Below, piece by piece: positions 16,141-25,254 of a stretch of 38,029 nucleotides of DNA. The translations under genes and the position numbers were made by a program. Origin of the DNA: Oscillospiraceae bacterium. GTDB taxonomy: Bacteria; Bacillota; Clostridia; Oscillospirales; CAG-272. The DNA is taken from the NCBI GenBank assembly GCA_015063385.1, contig SVUG01000016.1:1-38029 (forward strand), written 5' to 3'. Numbering within the stretch: position 1 is the stretch's first letter; each line of letters opens with the position of its first letter. The notes under the pieces were generated by a model that was not told the DNA's origin, made no database searches, and was given only the letters and a program-made list of their open reading frames with translations.

Positions 16141-17592
16141 ATGGCAGCAAATGCACAGAAAGACAAAAAAATGGTGACTGAAATCACCGCTATGGACGAG
16201 GATTTCGCCAAGTGGTATACAGATATCTGCAAAAAGGCTGACCTTATCGACTATTCCAGCGTTAAGGGCTGCATGATTATCCGCCCCTACGGATACGCTA
16301 TTTGGGAGAATATACAGAAGAATCTTGACAATCGCTTCAAGGCGCTCGGTCACGAGAACGTATACATGCCCATGTTTATCCCCGAATCTCTTCTGCAAAG
16401 AGAAAAGGATCACGTTGCGGGATTTGCGCCCGAGGTCGCTTGGGTCACTCACGGCGGTGAGGAAAAATTGACCGAGCGTCTTTGCGTTCGTCCTACCTCG
16501 GAAACACTTTTCTGCGAGCATTACGCAAATATTATCCGCTCGTACAGAGACCTCCCCAAGCTTTACAACCAGTGGTGCTCTGTCGTTCGTTGGGAAAAGA
16601 CCACTCGTCCCTTCCTTCGTAGCCGTGAATTCCTCTGGCAAGAGGGACACACCATGCACGCAACCGCGGAGGAAGCAAGAGCAGAAACGGTTCAGATGCT
16701 TAACGTTTATGCAGATTTCCATGAGAACGACCTTGCAATCCCCGTTATCAAGGGTGTAAAGACCCCCTCTGATAAGTTTGCAGGCGCTGAGGACACCTAC
16801 GCCATTGAGGCGCTTATGCATGACGGTAAGGCACTTCAGGCAGCTACCTCGCATTATTTTGGTGACGGATTCGCACGCGCGTTTGATATAACCTACACAT
16901 CCAAAGAAAATACTCTAGAATATCCTCATCAGACCTCTTGGGGCTGTACCACGAGAATGATTGGCGGTATTATTATGACTCACGGTGACGACAACGGTCT
17001 TGTTCTCCCCCCTGCCGTTGCTCCCATTCAGGTCGTTATTATTCCCGTTGCGCAGCATAAGGAGGGAGTTCTTGAAAAGGCAAACGAGCTTAAGGACAGA
17101 CTTGCCGCTATTGGTGTTAGAGTTAAGCTTGACGACAGCGACCAATCGCCCGGATGGAAGTACTCCGAGTATGAGATGAAGGGTGTTCCGCTTCGCGTAG
17201 AGATAGGTCCTCGTGATATTGAGGGAGGACAGTTCGTAGTCGTCACAAGACACAACAGAGAAAAGACCTTTGCGCCTATTGCAGAGCTTGAGGAAATTAT
17301 TAAATCCAAGCTCGTTGAGGTTCGCGACGGAATGTACGCAAAGGCTCTTGCAAACCGCGAGAGAAGAACCTATGCTTGTAAGACCATTGACGAAATCAAC
17401 GCTTCCCTTACCGCAGGTGACGGCTTCGTAAAGGCTATGTGGTGCGGTGAGGAGGAATGCGAGGACAAGGTTAAGGAATTGACCGGTGTCGGCTCTCGTT
17501 GCATTCCCTTCGAGCAGGAAAACATCTCAGACAAGTGCGTATGCTGCGGCCGTGAGGCTAAAAAGCTTGTTTATTGGGGCAAGGCATACTAA
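16141..17592 (+). CDS. proS: Prolyl-tRNA synthetase, archaeal/eukaryotic type (ProS type 3)
   Basis: 483 residues; charges tRNA-Pro. It lacks the large editing insertion of the bacterial-type enzyme and carries the C-terminal zinc domain of the archaeal type. Motif 1 region [10 protein letters not shown] (about 76-85), motif 2 [22 protein letters not shown] (about 150-171), motif 3 [17 protein letters not shown] (about 275-291), anticodon-binding domain from about 297, and cysteines at about 435, 440, 454, 466, 468 and 469. Usual C-terminal aromatic end (YWGKAY). The AAAGGA ribosome binding site is 13 bases from the ATG, longer than usual. The absence of cis editing makes trans editing of mischarged tRNA relevant; alaX at 28175 is an alanyl-editing gene in the same window. 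Confidence 0.97.
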   Translation: MAANAQKDKKMVTEITAMDEDFAKWYTDICKKADLIDYSSVKGCMIIRPYGYAIWENIQKNLDNRFKALGHENVYMPMFIPESLLQREKDHVAGFAPEVAWVTHGGEEKLTERLCVRPTSETLFCEHYANIIRSYRDLPKLYNQWCSVVRWEKTTRPFLRSREFLWQEGHTMHATAEEARAETVQMLNVYADFHENDLAIPVIKGVKTPSDKFAGAEDTYAIEALMHDGKALQAATSHYFGDGFARAFDITYTSKENTLEYPHQTSWGCTTRMIGGIIMTHGDDNGLVLPPAVAPIQVVIIPVAQHKEGVLEKANELKDRLAAIGVRVKLDDSDQSPGWKYSEYEMKGVPLRVEIGPRDIEGGQFVVVTRHNREKTFAPIAELEEIIKSKLVEVRDGMYAKALANRERRTYACKTIDEINASLTAGDGFVKAMWCGEEECEDKVKELTGVGSRCIPFEQENISDKCVCCGREAKKLVYWGKAY

Positions 17593-17622
17593 TTCAGATT
17601 ACATTATTAAAAGGAGGTAAAA

Positions 17623-18372
17623 ATGCTAAAGGACAAAGAAATAGTATCCTTCCGCGTTTCAGACGGAAACACGGTTAAGCTAGAGCACAGAAGCACTCTT
17701 ACCTCTACTGTTGAGCTCGCGCGCGAATATGCACGCGCGGGTTATCCTGACAGATACGTGATTTTCACCGAACGCCAGGGTGAATCTGAGAGCGGTTTAT
17801 ATATGTCGTGTATACTTCGTCCGTCTATATTTCCCTCTCAGGCAGGCCTTATCGGACCTCTGGCAACGGTTGCCTTTGCTGCTGCTCTTGAGGAGCATAC
17901 CTCAAAGAAGCTTGGTATCGGCTGGGTGAGCGATATTTACTGCGACGGTATCAAGGTTGGTGGATGCTCGGTTGAGGGAAAGCTCGACAATTTTACCTCT
18001 TACGAATACATGATAATCACCTTTGCGGTAAAGATTGACGAAAGGATTTTCCCCCCAAGGCTTACTGATATGGTAAGAACGGTCTTTGAGGCTGATAACA
18101 CTTCCGTAGCTATGATTATAGCAAGGACCGTGCTCAACAAATTCTTTATGATTTATCGCGATCTCAAGTCGCCTGAAAAGCATATGGATGCATATAAAGC
18201 AAAATTTGCACTGGCAGGTAAAAAAATCAAGTATTTGAGCGACGGCAAAAAGAGGCTCGCACGCGTAGTTGACATAGACAAGAAAAACTGCACGCTCATC
18301 ATTGAAGCGAAGGATTCCAGCATACTTAGAATTTCTTCACCGTCTATGGTCATAATTCCCAACAAATTATAA
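17623..18372 (+). CDS. Divergent biotin-protein-ligase-like protein (BirA/LplA fold)
   Basis: 249 residues, no N-terminal HTH. The pattern of biotin-protein ligases is recognisable: RSTLTSTVELAREYA (about 23-37), GLYMSCILRP (58-67), a hydrophobic helix LATVAFAAALEE, then GWVSDIYCDGIKVGGCSVEG (100-119), which aligns with the WPNDI-KKxGG-E core and puts K111 at the catalytic lysine. The glycine-arginine loop that binds the adenylate (GRGRxGRxW) is replaced by RQGESESG (51-58), so activity is doubtful. The C-terminal 50 residues resemble the small SH3-like cap. It follows proS by 30 bases with an AAAGGAGG site and ends in a strong terminator, so probably co-transcribed with proS. Confidence 0.7.
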   Translation: MLKDKEIVSFRVSDGNTVKLEHRSTLTSTVELAREYARAGYPDRYVIFTERQGESESGLYMSCILRPSIFPSQAGLIGPLATVAFAAALEEHTSKKLGIGWVSDIYCDGIKVGGCSVEGKLDNFTSYEYMIITFAVKIDERIFPPRLTDMVRTVFEADNTSVAMIIARTVLNKFFMIYRDLKSPEKHMDAYKAKFALAGKKIKYLSDGKKRLARVVDIDKKNCTLIIEAKDSSILRISSPSMVIIPNKL

Positions 18373-18375
18373 TAT

Positions 18376-18408
18376 AAAAGGCGTCTGCTGATATTGCAGA
18401 CGCCTTTT
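18376..18408 (+). terminator. Terminator of the proS unit
   Basis: A 13-bp perfect stem AAAAGGCGTCTGC / GCAGACGCCTTTT with a 7-base loop directly after the ligase-like gene stop. Confidence 0.88.
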
Positions 18409-18414
18409 ACTATT

Positions 18415-18447
18415 AAAAATACCGCACGTTGCCGTGCGGTATTTTTT
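18415..18447. terminator. Second terminator, serving the convergent LRR gene
   Basis: A 12-bp perfect stem AAATACCGCACG (18417-18428) / CGTGCGGTATTT (18433-18444) with a TTGC loop. T-rich on both sides, so bidirectional. It lies 7 bases past the stop of the reverse-strand LRR gene. Confidence 0.88.
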
Positions 18448-18453
18448 TGAGAT

Positions 18454-21400
18454 TTATTCTTCTTCCTTCTTTGCGGTACAGCCCGGAATTACGCAGGTAT
18501 CAGACTCCGTACCGTCGTCATTAATGAATTTATGCTCATTAACAGTAGAATCGGGAATCTCTCTGGTATCAAGAGCTCCGCAATTACCTATAGTGCATTT
18601 CGCGCTCTCGGTAGCATTTTTCACACAGGTACCATTTTCATTGTTAACGTATTCACCAAAAACGTGGGTGCAGCCCCAAATAACGTATTCATTACCGCAC
18701 TTGGTCCAGTACTTGTTCTCTACTATCATCGTTCCTACTACTTTGCCCTCATGATTAAGAACATTCTCCTTGGGAGCAGAAGAGGATTTGAAGTATACGG
18801 ATGCGCCCTTAAGATCAAGACCTACAGAGGTATTGTTCCAAGCAGCCTCAGCCGATTCAACAAATATGTACTTTATGTTGCAATTCTTGAAAACGTTAGG
18901 ATTGATATGCTGAATGGTACGGGCAATGAATACTCTTTCAATGTTAGTGCAATCATCAAGTGCACCGTCTGCTATGTTGTAAATTTTATTAACGGTTTCA
19001 AACATCAGCTTATTGCAGGTATTGTTAACCTTGATAAGATGACCATCAACGATAAGCATACCCTTTGCATCGTACTTTGTGCCTTCGCCGCCTGCCTTGG
19101 TTACTATGCCGGTTCCCTCAAATGCGGTTTTAGGAATAATTTTGGTCGCCGCGGGAATAGAGAGGTTCATAACGCCTTCGTAGCCATAGAAAGCATAGGT
19201 CGATATCGAAGTTATATTAGATGCAAACGACACCGACTTTATCTTACTCTTAGCCGCATACCAAGGAGCCTGGTCAGCGGATGCGAAATTGTGCATCACG
19301 TTATCACCGCCGACGAAGATCTTGCCGTCAGTGAGAGACCAAGCAATCTTTTTATTAGCATCGTCAGCATAAGACATCCAATAATTACCGTCATCACCCG
19401 TTCCGCTTTCCACCTTGGAATATACGGTTGCACGAGTATCGGTAAGTTTATTAAGATCGCTACAGTTGCTCTGAATATTTCCGTTGTAATAAATGCTCAC
19501 TAAAGAGGTACAGCCGATAAATGCCTGGGGATCTATTCCCTTAAGAGATGCGGGAAGAAGGATTTCTTTAATACTTGAAAGACTTGCAAAGGTATATTTA
19601 CCGATATATTCAACGCCCTCGGAAACGGTCACACCTGTGATAGAAGAAACGCTCTCAAGCTTTCCTGTCCAAAGGGGAGTAGCATCTAAGGATTCATAGA
19701 AGTCCCACATACGGTATGCAGAATCAAGTCTTGCGGCCTTCAAATCCGCGAGATTTTCTTCCGCAAGCTTATTTCCTGCCGCTATAATTCTGGTTTTTAT
19801 CTGATCGTAGGTTTCGGTTGTTTTGTTTTGAGCAATAAGATAACGCGCATAAACATCAAGCTCAACGTCAGTGAGAACGTAGCCGCCCTCCTGCGCTTTT
19901 CTTGTTTCTATATCTGCGTCAATCTTACTTGAAATTACTTCAATGGATTCTGTATAAATCGTAAGAACTCCATTTGAAAGCGCCCAAAGAATACCGCCCT
20001 CGTGGTTGAGAATCTTACCACGGTCGCAGGTATAAGCCTTGTCACTCGTAATAGAATCACCAACAGCAATAGCATTAGAACCGAAGAAGCCGGAGAAGCT
20101 CATGTTGTGATAGGTGATGTTTCTTTGCTGATTAATATGATCTGCGGTAATCAGACCCTTAAGACTGGGCTGTCCGTTAGCATCGTACTTAAGAACGCCG
20201 TTCTCATATACCGGCTCGGCATAAACGAAAATAGTAGCAATAGGCTCTGGAAGGTTAGCATACTTATAAGAAAGAGTAAAACAATGCTGTATCGGAGTTT
20301 TCTCTCCCTCTACGTAGTGCCAATAGTTTCCAAGCTGCTTTGTTTCACTATAATAGAATATAATAGGTTTATCCGCAAACCAAGAGTTATCAAGTCCGAC
20401 CTTTATGGATTCAAACTCGGCCTTGCTTTCTCCACCATAGTACACTTTAGAAAGTGCGTGAGAATAGTTAGTGCTTCCCTTTCCACCGGGATGGAATGCC
20501 GCAAGCCCTATTTCTTTAAGCGTTTTTGGAACTACTATGGTTCTGATCTTGTTCGAACCGTAAAACGCTCTCTCTGCCAAAGCAGTAAGACCGTCGTTAA
20601 GAACAACCTCATTAAGCTTTGTTGTATTGAAGGCATTCTTTTCGATACGGGTAAGTTTTTCAGGAGCAACAAATTTAGTAATAGAACACTTTTGGAAAGC
20701 AGCCTCTCCTATTCTGGTGATACTGTCGGCAAGAGTTATGGTCTTTACTGCAGCCAAACCGTTGAAGGAGTTGTTTCCGACGTATGTAATTCCATCCTCA
20801 ATTACTATTGCGGTAATATTGTCCACATGCTTATACCAAGGAAGATCAAGCTCGTTGGCATCCTGAGCGTCAAACATAGGACCGCTACCGGAAATGGTAA
20901 GGATATAATTATAAATGGTTTCTCCCGTGTCTTCGTCAACCGATTCACTTCCCTCGATAGGAGTGAGCTTCCAATGTGCATTAGCACCGGCGAGATCGCC
21001 TCTTGAACAATATATGTCGATATCACCTGAAATGGTGGATAGACTGTTATAATCAATTTTTGTTCCCTCTACACCGGTTTGGGTTGACTTATCCCACTCG
21101 GTATACCACTCCGCGAAAGAAAATCCACGGTATGTAAGATTAGGAATTTGATTTTTGATTTCCTGAGTCACAACGGGATTATCTTTAGGAACATAGAAAG
21201 ATTTAACCGTCACTACCTTAGAGCTTATCTCAACTCTGCCGGTGGAATTGGCCATCTTTGCAGTGTAGCTATAAAGAAAACGAACTCTGTAAGAATTCTC
21301 AATATCCTCAATAGTGTCAGCAGCGGCTACGGCGGTCGATTCATCAGAACCGTCAAGCATCGCCCTCGTGCCCGCTACCTCGCTGTGATGTTCCGCATCA

Positions 21401-21486
21401 TTTGCCGTCGCATTGCAGGATACGCAAGCAAACACGCACACGAAAGCAAGTAGCATTGAAACTGCTATTTTAATGTGATTTTTCAT
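18454..21486 (-). CDS. BspA-type leucine-rich-repeat surface lipoprotein
   Basis: 1010 residues. An N-terminal lipoprotein signal ends at CVSC (lipid cysteine C24). Three clusters of LRR_5/BspA repeats occur at about 222-380, 608-690 and 735-905, with the usual units such as ITRIGEAAFQKC and IKEILLPASLKGI. Between them are beta-rich segments of the type WALSNGVLTIYT and HWKLTPIEGS that accompany BspA repeats. The tail (928-1003) is cysteine-rich (CGN, CTHVFGEY, CVKN, CTIGNCG, CVIPGC). Such proteins are thought to mediate adhesion in gut bacteria and protists; the ligand is unknown. Ribosome binding site AAGGAG; consensus-like promoter at 21533-21561. Confidence 0.9.
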   Translation of the reverse strand: MKNHIKIAVSMLLAFVCVFACVSCNATANDAEHHSEVAGTRAMLDGSDESTAVAAADTIEDIENSYRVRFLYSYTAKMANSTGRVEISSKVVTVKSFYVPKDNPVVTQEIKNQIPNLTYRGFSFAEWYTEWDKSTQTGVEGTKIDYNSLSTISGDIDIYCSRGDLAGANAHWKLTPIEGSESVDEDTGETIYNYILTISGSGPMFDAQDANELDLPWYKHVDNITAIVIEDGITYVGNNSFNGLAAVKTITLADSITRIGEAAFQKCSITKFVAPEKLTRIEKNAFNTTKLNEVVLNDGLTALAERAFYGSNKIRTIVVPKTLKEIGLAAFHPGGKGSTNYSHALSKVYYGGESKAEFESIKVGLDNSWFADKPIIFYYSETKQLGNYWHYVEGEKTPIQHCFTLSYKYANLPEPIATIFVYAEPVYENGVLKYDANGQPSLKGLITADHINQQRNITYHNMSFSGFFGSNAIAVGDSITSDKAYTCDRGKILNHEGGILWALSNGVLTIYTESIEVISSKIDADIETRKAQEGGYVLTDVELDVYARYLIAQNKTTETYDQIKTRIIAAGNKLAEENLADLKAARLDSAYRMWDFYESLDATPLWTGKLESVSSITGVTVSEGVEYIGKYTFASLSSIKEILLPASLKGIDPQAFIGCTSLVSIYYNGNIQSNCSDLNKLTDTRATVYSKVESGTGDDGNYWMSYADDANKKIAWSLTDGKIFVGGDNVMHNFASADQAPWYAAKSKIKSVSFASNITSISTYAFYGYEGVMNLSIPAATKIIPKTAFEGTGIVTKAGGEGTKYDAKGMLIVDGHLIKVNNTCNKLMFETVNKIYNIADGALDDCTNIERVFIARTIQHINPNVFKNCNIKYIFVESAEAAWNNTSVGLDLKGASVYFKSSSAPKENVLNHEGKVVGTMIVENKYWTKCGNEYVIWGCTHVFGEYVNNENGTCVKNATESAKCTIGNCGALDTREIPDSTVNEHKFINDDGTESDTCVIPGCTAKKEEE

Positions 21487-21532
21487 ACCTTCTCCTTATT
21501 TTGAGAATTTATTCCGACTTTTCGGTATTATA

Positions 21533-21561
21533 ATTATAACATATAAAGATTTTATTTTCAA
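21533..21561 (-). promoter_or_regulatory. Promoter of the LRR lipoprotein gene
   Basis: Reverse-strand TTGAAA (21556-21561), 17-base spacer, TATAAT (21533-21538). Confidence 0.75.
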
Positions 21562-21621
21562 GTATTGAAAAGCCGTAAAAGTTTTTTTATGATTTTTGTA
21601 TACTTAACGCGAGGTTTTTTT

Positions 21622-22233
21622 ATGCACAATAACGAAAAAAACGCTGTTTTGGAAGCTCTCTTACGCATTGTAAACCAATTTTTGCCTGTGTTGTTCTGGA
21701 TTACACTTATTTTCGGCTTTGAAGAACCGAGGATCGCCGTACACACGATTATATCCGCATTTATACACGAGTCCGGTCACGTTATATATTTAAAGGTCAG
21801 AGGAATTACTGAATCGCGACTGCGAGGTGACGTTTCGGGCTTCAGGATACGCTCCTGCAGCGTGCTTTCCTATCGAGACGAAATTATGCTATACCTATGT
21901 GGTCCTATGGCAAATATTTTAGCCGCACTGCTTCTATCCCCCGTACATACAGAATGGGCGACTCTTTTATCTGCGTTAAATATTGCAACTGCCGTGTCAA
22001 ATTTATTGCCCGTTGAGGGATACGACGGATACGGCGCTCTGCACGCGCTTGCAGAAAAAAGAAATCCTCACGGACTTTGCGTGAGGATTCTTGATATAAT
22101 TTCAGCCGCAATTATCTTTTCCTTCTGCATTTTATCAATTTATTTTATCGACAGATTTGGCGCAGGATACTGGATTTTTGCACTTTTCTTCGCTTCAATG
22201 CTTAAGCAGCTCAACAAGTGGTTGAAAATATAA
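21622..22233 (+). CDS. M50-family site-2-type membrane metalloprotease
   Basis: 203 residues from an ATG at 21622 with GAGG 8 bases upstream; an in-frame TTG at 21565 has no site. IHESGH gives the zinc-binding HExxH (H49, E50, H53) inside the first membrane region, and NLLPVEGYDGYGAL (N127, P130, D135) gives the third zinc ligand in the NxxPxxxxDG pattern. About four to five membrane helices, no PDZ domain. Size and layout resemble the SpoIVFB branch, which cleaves membrane-tethered regulators, but there is no SpoIVFA-like neighbour, so sporulation involvement is only a guess. Divergent from the LRR gene; a TATACT (21599-21604) without a good -35 may be its promoter. Confidence 0.85.
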   Translation: MHNNEKNAVLEALLRIVNQFLPVLFWITLIFGFEEPRIAVHTIISAFIHESGHVIYLKVRGITESRLRGDVSGFRIRSCSVLSYRDEIMLYLCGPMANILAALLLSPVHTEWATLLSALNIATAVSNLLPVEGYDGYGALHALAEKRNPHGLCVRILDIISAAIIFSFCILSIYFIDRFGAGYWIFALFFASMLKQLNKWLKI

Positions 22234-22249
22234 AAACCTTGAATTAAGG

Positions 22250-22299
22250 AGATTTTGGAAGATTTTAGGAGATTTTGGGAGTTTTTTCAAGTTTTTTCT
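22250..22299. repeat. Five T-tract units with an exact 10-bp period
   Basis: Starting at 22250, 22260, 22270, 22280 and 22290, five consecutive decamers begin AG followed by a tract of 4-6 T; the second and third G/A positions drift. Phased T-tracts at helical repeat are the classic cause of intrinsic DNA curvature. The block lies between the M50 stop and the pot promoter, about 75 bases upstream of its -35 box. The remainder of the 260-base gap contains a small ATCCGT/ACGGAT inverted repeat (22307-22324), the promoter and leader hairpins. Confidence 0.6.
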
Positions 22300-22373
22300 T
22301 CGGAGAATCCGTTAAAATACGGATAAAGACGGCTAAATGCGAATTTTTTTAAAAAGAAAATATGAAAAAACTA

Positions 22374-22402
22374 TTGCAAAAGCAAAATGTTTTTGTTATA
22401 AT
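22374..22402 (+). promoter_or_regulatory. Promoter of potABCD
   Basis: TTGCAA (22374-22379), 17-base spacer, TATAAT (22397-22402), leaving a leader of about 85 bases before potA. Confidence 0.78.
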
Positions 22403-22406
22403 TAAC

Positions 22407-22467
22407 GCTGTCAAGTTGCAGTCGTTTTTTGACGGCTATTGACAAATAAAGGCACTATCGGTGCTTT
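22407..22467 (+). promoter_or_regulatory. Two hairpins in the potA leader
   Basis: GCTGTCAA (22407-22414) pairs with TTGACGGC (22429-22436), one wobble pair, 14-base loop. A second imperfect hairpin pairs AAAG-CAC (22448-22455) with GTG-CTTT (22461-22467). They start at the expected transcription start. Neither ends in a T-tract. They may affect stability or translation of the polyamine operon; no known riboswitch is recognised. Confidence 0.4.
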
Positions 22468-22493
22468 CGGAAAGGATTTGAGATTTTAAGAAA

Positions 22494-23612
22494 ATGGCAA
22501 AGCTCATTGAGTTGAAAGGAATTTCAAAATCTTACGACGGCGAAAAGGTTATAGATTCTATGAATCTCTACATAAGAGACGGAGAATTCATTACACTGCT
22601 CGGCCCGTCCGGTTGCGGTAAAACCACAACGCTTAGAATTATCGGCGGTTTTGAAATGGCTGACGAAGGCAGTCTTTATTTTGACGGGACGGAAATAAGT
22701 GACGTCCCCGCGTATAAAAGACATATAAACACCGTATTCCAGAAATACGCCTTGTTCCCTCATCTTAATGTTTATGAAAATATTGCATTTCCCCTCAGGC
22801 TGAAAAAGACGTCCGAGGAGGATATAAAACGCCGTGTGACCGATATGCTGAAAATGGTTGCGCTCTCCGGATTTGAAAACAAGAGCGTCAGCACGCTATC
22901 CGGTGGTCAGCAGCAGCGCGTTGCTATAGCGCGTGCGCTCATTTCGCATCCCAAGGTATTGCTTCTTGACGAGCCGCTTGGCGCGCTCGACCTAAAGCTG
23001 CGCAAGGATATGCAGAACGAGCTTAAGACCATTCAGCAGGCTATTGGAATTACTTTCGTATACGTCACCCACGACCAAGAGGAAGCTCTTTCCATGTCCG
23101 ACACGGTTGTGGTTATGGCAGACGGAGAAATTCAGCAGATTGGCACTCCCACGGATATATATAATGAACCTAAAAACGCTTTCGTTGCCGATTTTATCGG
23201 TGAGAGTAATATAATTGACGGTGTGATGCTTGAGGACAAGCGTGTACGCTTCTCTTCCCACACCTTTGAGTGCGTTGACGGCGGTTATGATAAAAACGAA
23301 CAGGTTGACGTGGTTGTACGACCTGAGGACGTTGACGTAGTTGCACCCGAGGCAGGTATGCTGACCGGCAAGGTGACCAGTGTCACATTCAAGGGCGTAC
23401 ATTACGAGATCATCGTCGACATCAAGGGCTTCAAGTGGATGATTCAGTCCACCGATTACGTTGAGCCCGAAGCTACTATCGGTCTTTTCATTGAGCCCGA
23501 GGCTATTCACGTTATGAAAAAGTCCAAGTATTCAGGCAAGTTTGGCGACTACTCTTCATTCTCTGACGAGCTCGACCAGCTTTCCGACGTGGATACCGCG
23601 GAGGAATTCTGA
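22494..23612 (+). CDS. potA: Spermidine/putrescine ABC transporter ATPase PotA
   Basis: 372-residue ATPase that powers polyamine import. Walker [10 protein letters not shown] (37-45), Q-loop Q83, signature LSGGQQQR (135-142), Walker B VLLLDE (155-160), D-loop GALD and the switch histidine in VTHDQEEAL are all intact. The C-terminal part from about 240 is a TOBE-type regulatory domain ([21 protein letters not shown]). It heads a tight operon potA-potB-potC-potD. The only good AAAGGA lies 17 bases from the ATG, so translation may start weakly or depend on the leader structure. Confidence 0.95.
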   Translation: MAKLIELKGISKSYDGEKVIDSMNLYIRDGEFITLLGPSGCGKTTTLRIIGGFEMADEGSLYFDGTEISDVPAYKRHINTVFQKYALFPHLNVYENIAFPLRLKKTSEEDIKRRVTDMLKMVALSGFENKSVSTLSGGQQQRVAIARALISHPKVLLLDEPLGALDLKLRKDMQNELKTIQQAIGITFVYVTHDQEEALSMSDTVVVMADGEIQQIGTPTDIYNEPKNAFVADFIGESNIIDGVMLEDKRVRFSSHTFECVDGGYDKNEQVDVVVRPEDVDVVAPEAGMLTGKVTSVTFKGVHYEIIVDIKGFKWMIQSTDYVEPEATIGLFIEPEAIHVMKKSKYSGKFGDYSSFSDELDQLSDVDTAEEF

Positions 23613-23614
23613 CG

Positions 23615-24427
23615 ATGAAGAAGCAGCATTCAATAATGCGCTCTATATCGGCTGCTCCGCATATCTTCTGGTCGGTGCTTTTCATAGTTCTGCCCTTGAT
23701 TATCGTCTTGTTTTATGCTTTTACAGACGCTGAAGGACAGTTCTCGTTTGAAAATATAGCATCGCTCACAGAGTATGCACCGATATTCGGCCTGTCACTT
23801 GAGCTGTCGATTATTGCGACGTTCATCTGCCTTTTGGTCGGATATCCGCTGGCTTATATAATTGCGCGCTCAAAGCCTGAGCATCAGAAGCTTCTCGTGA
23901 TGCTCCTCATGCTCCCTATGTGGACAAACCTTCTTATCAGAACCTACTCGATAATGGCAATTCTCGACGACGGCGGTCTGCTCAACACCATACTCGGCAC
24001 CACCATGCACATCGTTGGCACAAAGGGTGCGGTAATCTTCGGTATGGTTTACGACTTCCTGCCTTATATGGTTCTTCCTATCTATACCTGCATTTCCAAA
24101 ATCGACAATCGTATGTGGGAAGCAGCAAGTGACCTTGGATGCAGTCCCATTCAGGTTATGACCAAGGTTATAATTCCCCTCTCTATGTCGGGAGTTATTT
24201 CAGGCGTGACCATGGTACTCGTCCCCTCTATCAGCACGTTCTATATTTCGCAGAAGCTTGGCGGCGGTACTTTCGAGCTTATCGGTGATACTATAGAAAG
24301 GCAGTTCGTCACCGGTGCGTATAACGTCGGCGGTGCAATTTCCCTCGTAATGATGATTCTGATACTTATCTCGATTGGTATTATGAATAGATTCTCAGAG
24401 GGGGATGAGGGAGGTATCATAGTATGA
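23615..24427 (+). CDS. potB: Polyamine ABC transporter permease PotB
   Basis: 270 residues with six predicted membrane helices and the permease EAA-type loop EAASDLGCSPIQVMTKVIIPLSMSG (split here: E/A-A-x3-G near residue 168). Starts 2 bases after potA with GGAGG inside the end of potA. Works with PotC as the membrane channel. Its stop overlaps the potC start by 4 bases (ATGA), which indicates translational coupling. Confidence 0.94.
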   Translation: MKKQHSIMRSISAAPHIFWSVLFIVLPLIIVLFYAFTDAEGQFSFENIASLTEYAPIFGLSLELSIIATFICLLVGYPLAYIIARSKPEHQKLLVMLLMLPMWTNLLIRTYSIMAILDDGGLLNTILGTTMHIVGTKGAVIFGMVYDFLPYMVLPIYTCISKIDNRMWEAASDLGCSPIQVMTKVIIPLSMSGVISGVTMVLVPSISTFYISQKLGGGTFELIGDTIERQFVTGAYNVGGAISLVMMILILISIGIMNRFSEGDEGGIIV

Positions 24428-25254
24428 AAAAATACGCTTCCCGAATTTACGTTTGCCTTATTTTTGCAATCCTTTATATACCTATACTTACGCTTATCCT
24501 GTTTTCATTTAACAACACGGAGAGCACGGCTAATTTTACCGGATTCAGCTTTGAGTGGTATATAAAGCTGTTCTCTGACGAAAGCGCCTTTCTTGCGCTG
24601 AGAAACACTCTGATTCTCGCGGTTTCCTCGGCTGTTATTTCCACCGTTATAGGTACGGCGGCGGCAGAGGGCATTTACCGTATGAAATCAAAATGGCTCA
24701 AGGGTGCTATTAATTCTGTCACCAATATTCCTATGATGAACCCTGATATCGTGACGGGTGTATCGTTTATGCTCTTCTTTGCCGCAGTGGTTGCACTGCT
24801 TGGCATCGAGGATTACGATTCAATAGGATTTTGGGCGATGCTTATCGCTCATACGACGTTCTGTCTGCCCTACGTCATTCTCTCTGTGCTGCCCAGAATC
24901 AACGAGCTCGGAGAATCGCTCACCGAAGCGGCGCTCGACCTCGGCTGCACGCCCGCGCAGGCATTCTTCAAGGTCAAGCTTCCAAATATTATGCCCGGTG
25001 TGCTTTCAGGCATGGTTATGGCGTTTACATTATCTCTTGACGACTTCGTTATCTCATATTTCGTCAGTCCGTCTAATTTCCAGACGCTTCCGCTTCTTAT
25101 TTATTCAATGACCAAGAAGACGGTTAAGCCTGATATGTACGCGCTTTCGACAATAATTATCGTTTCGGTATTTACTCTGCTTATAATTTCTAATCTGAAA
25201 AGTGCAAGAAAATCAGCGCCCGATAGACGCAGAAAGGCAGGTAAGGTTAAATGA
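24424..25254 (+). CDS. potC: Polyamine ABC transporter permease PotC
   Basis: 276 residues, six predicted membrane helices, the EAA loop around EAALDLGCTPAQAFFKV followed by LPNIMPGVLSG. SLDDFVISYFVS in the fifth helix region is characteristic of PotC. Overlaps potB by 4 bases upstream and potD by 4 bases downstream, so the three are translationally coupled. The C-terminus is strongly basic (ARKSAPDRRRKAGKVK), consistent with a cytoplasmic tail. Confidence 0.94.
   Translation: MKKYASRIYVCLIFAILYIPILTLILFSFNNTESTANFTGFSFEWYIKLFSDESAFLALRNTLILAVSSAVISTVIGTAAAEGIYRMKSKWLKGAINSVTNIPMMNPDIVTGVSFMLFFAAVVALLGIEDYDSIGFWAMLIAHTTFCLPYVILSVLPRINELGESLTEAALDLGCTPAQAFFKVKLPNIMPGVLSGMVMAFTLSLDDFVISYFVSPSNFQTLPLLIYSMTKKTVKPDMYALSTIIIVSVFTLLIISNLKSARKSAPDRRRKAGKVK

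Noticed and set aside
16129-16854. Reverse frame of 241 residues over proS
   Set aside because: Antisense to a clearly conserved enzyme, no supporting signals.
18532-21006. Long forward frames antisense to the LRR gene (323 and 334 residues)
   Set aside because: Shadows of the repetitive LRR gene with no start signals or family motifs.
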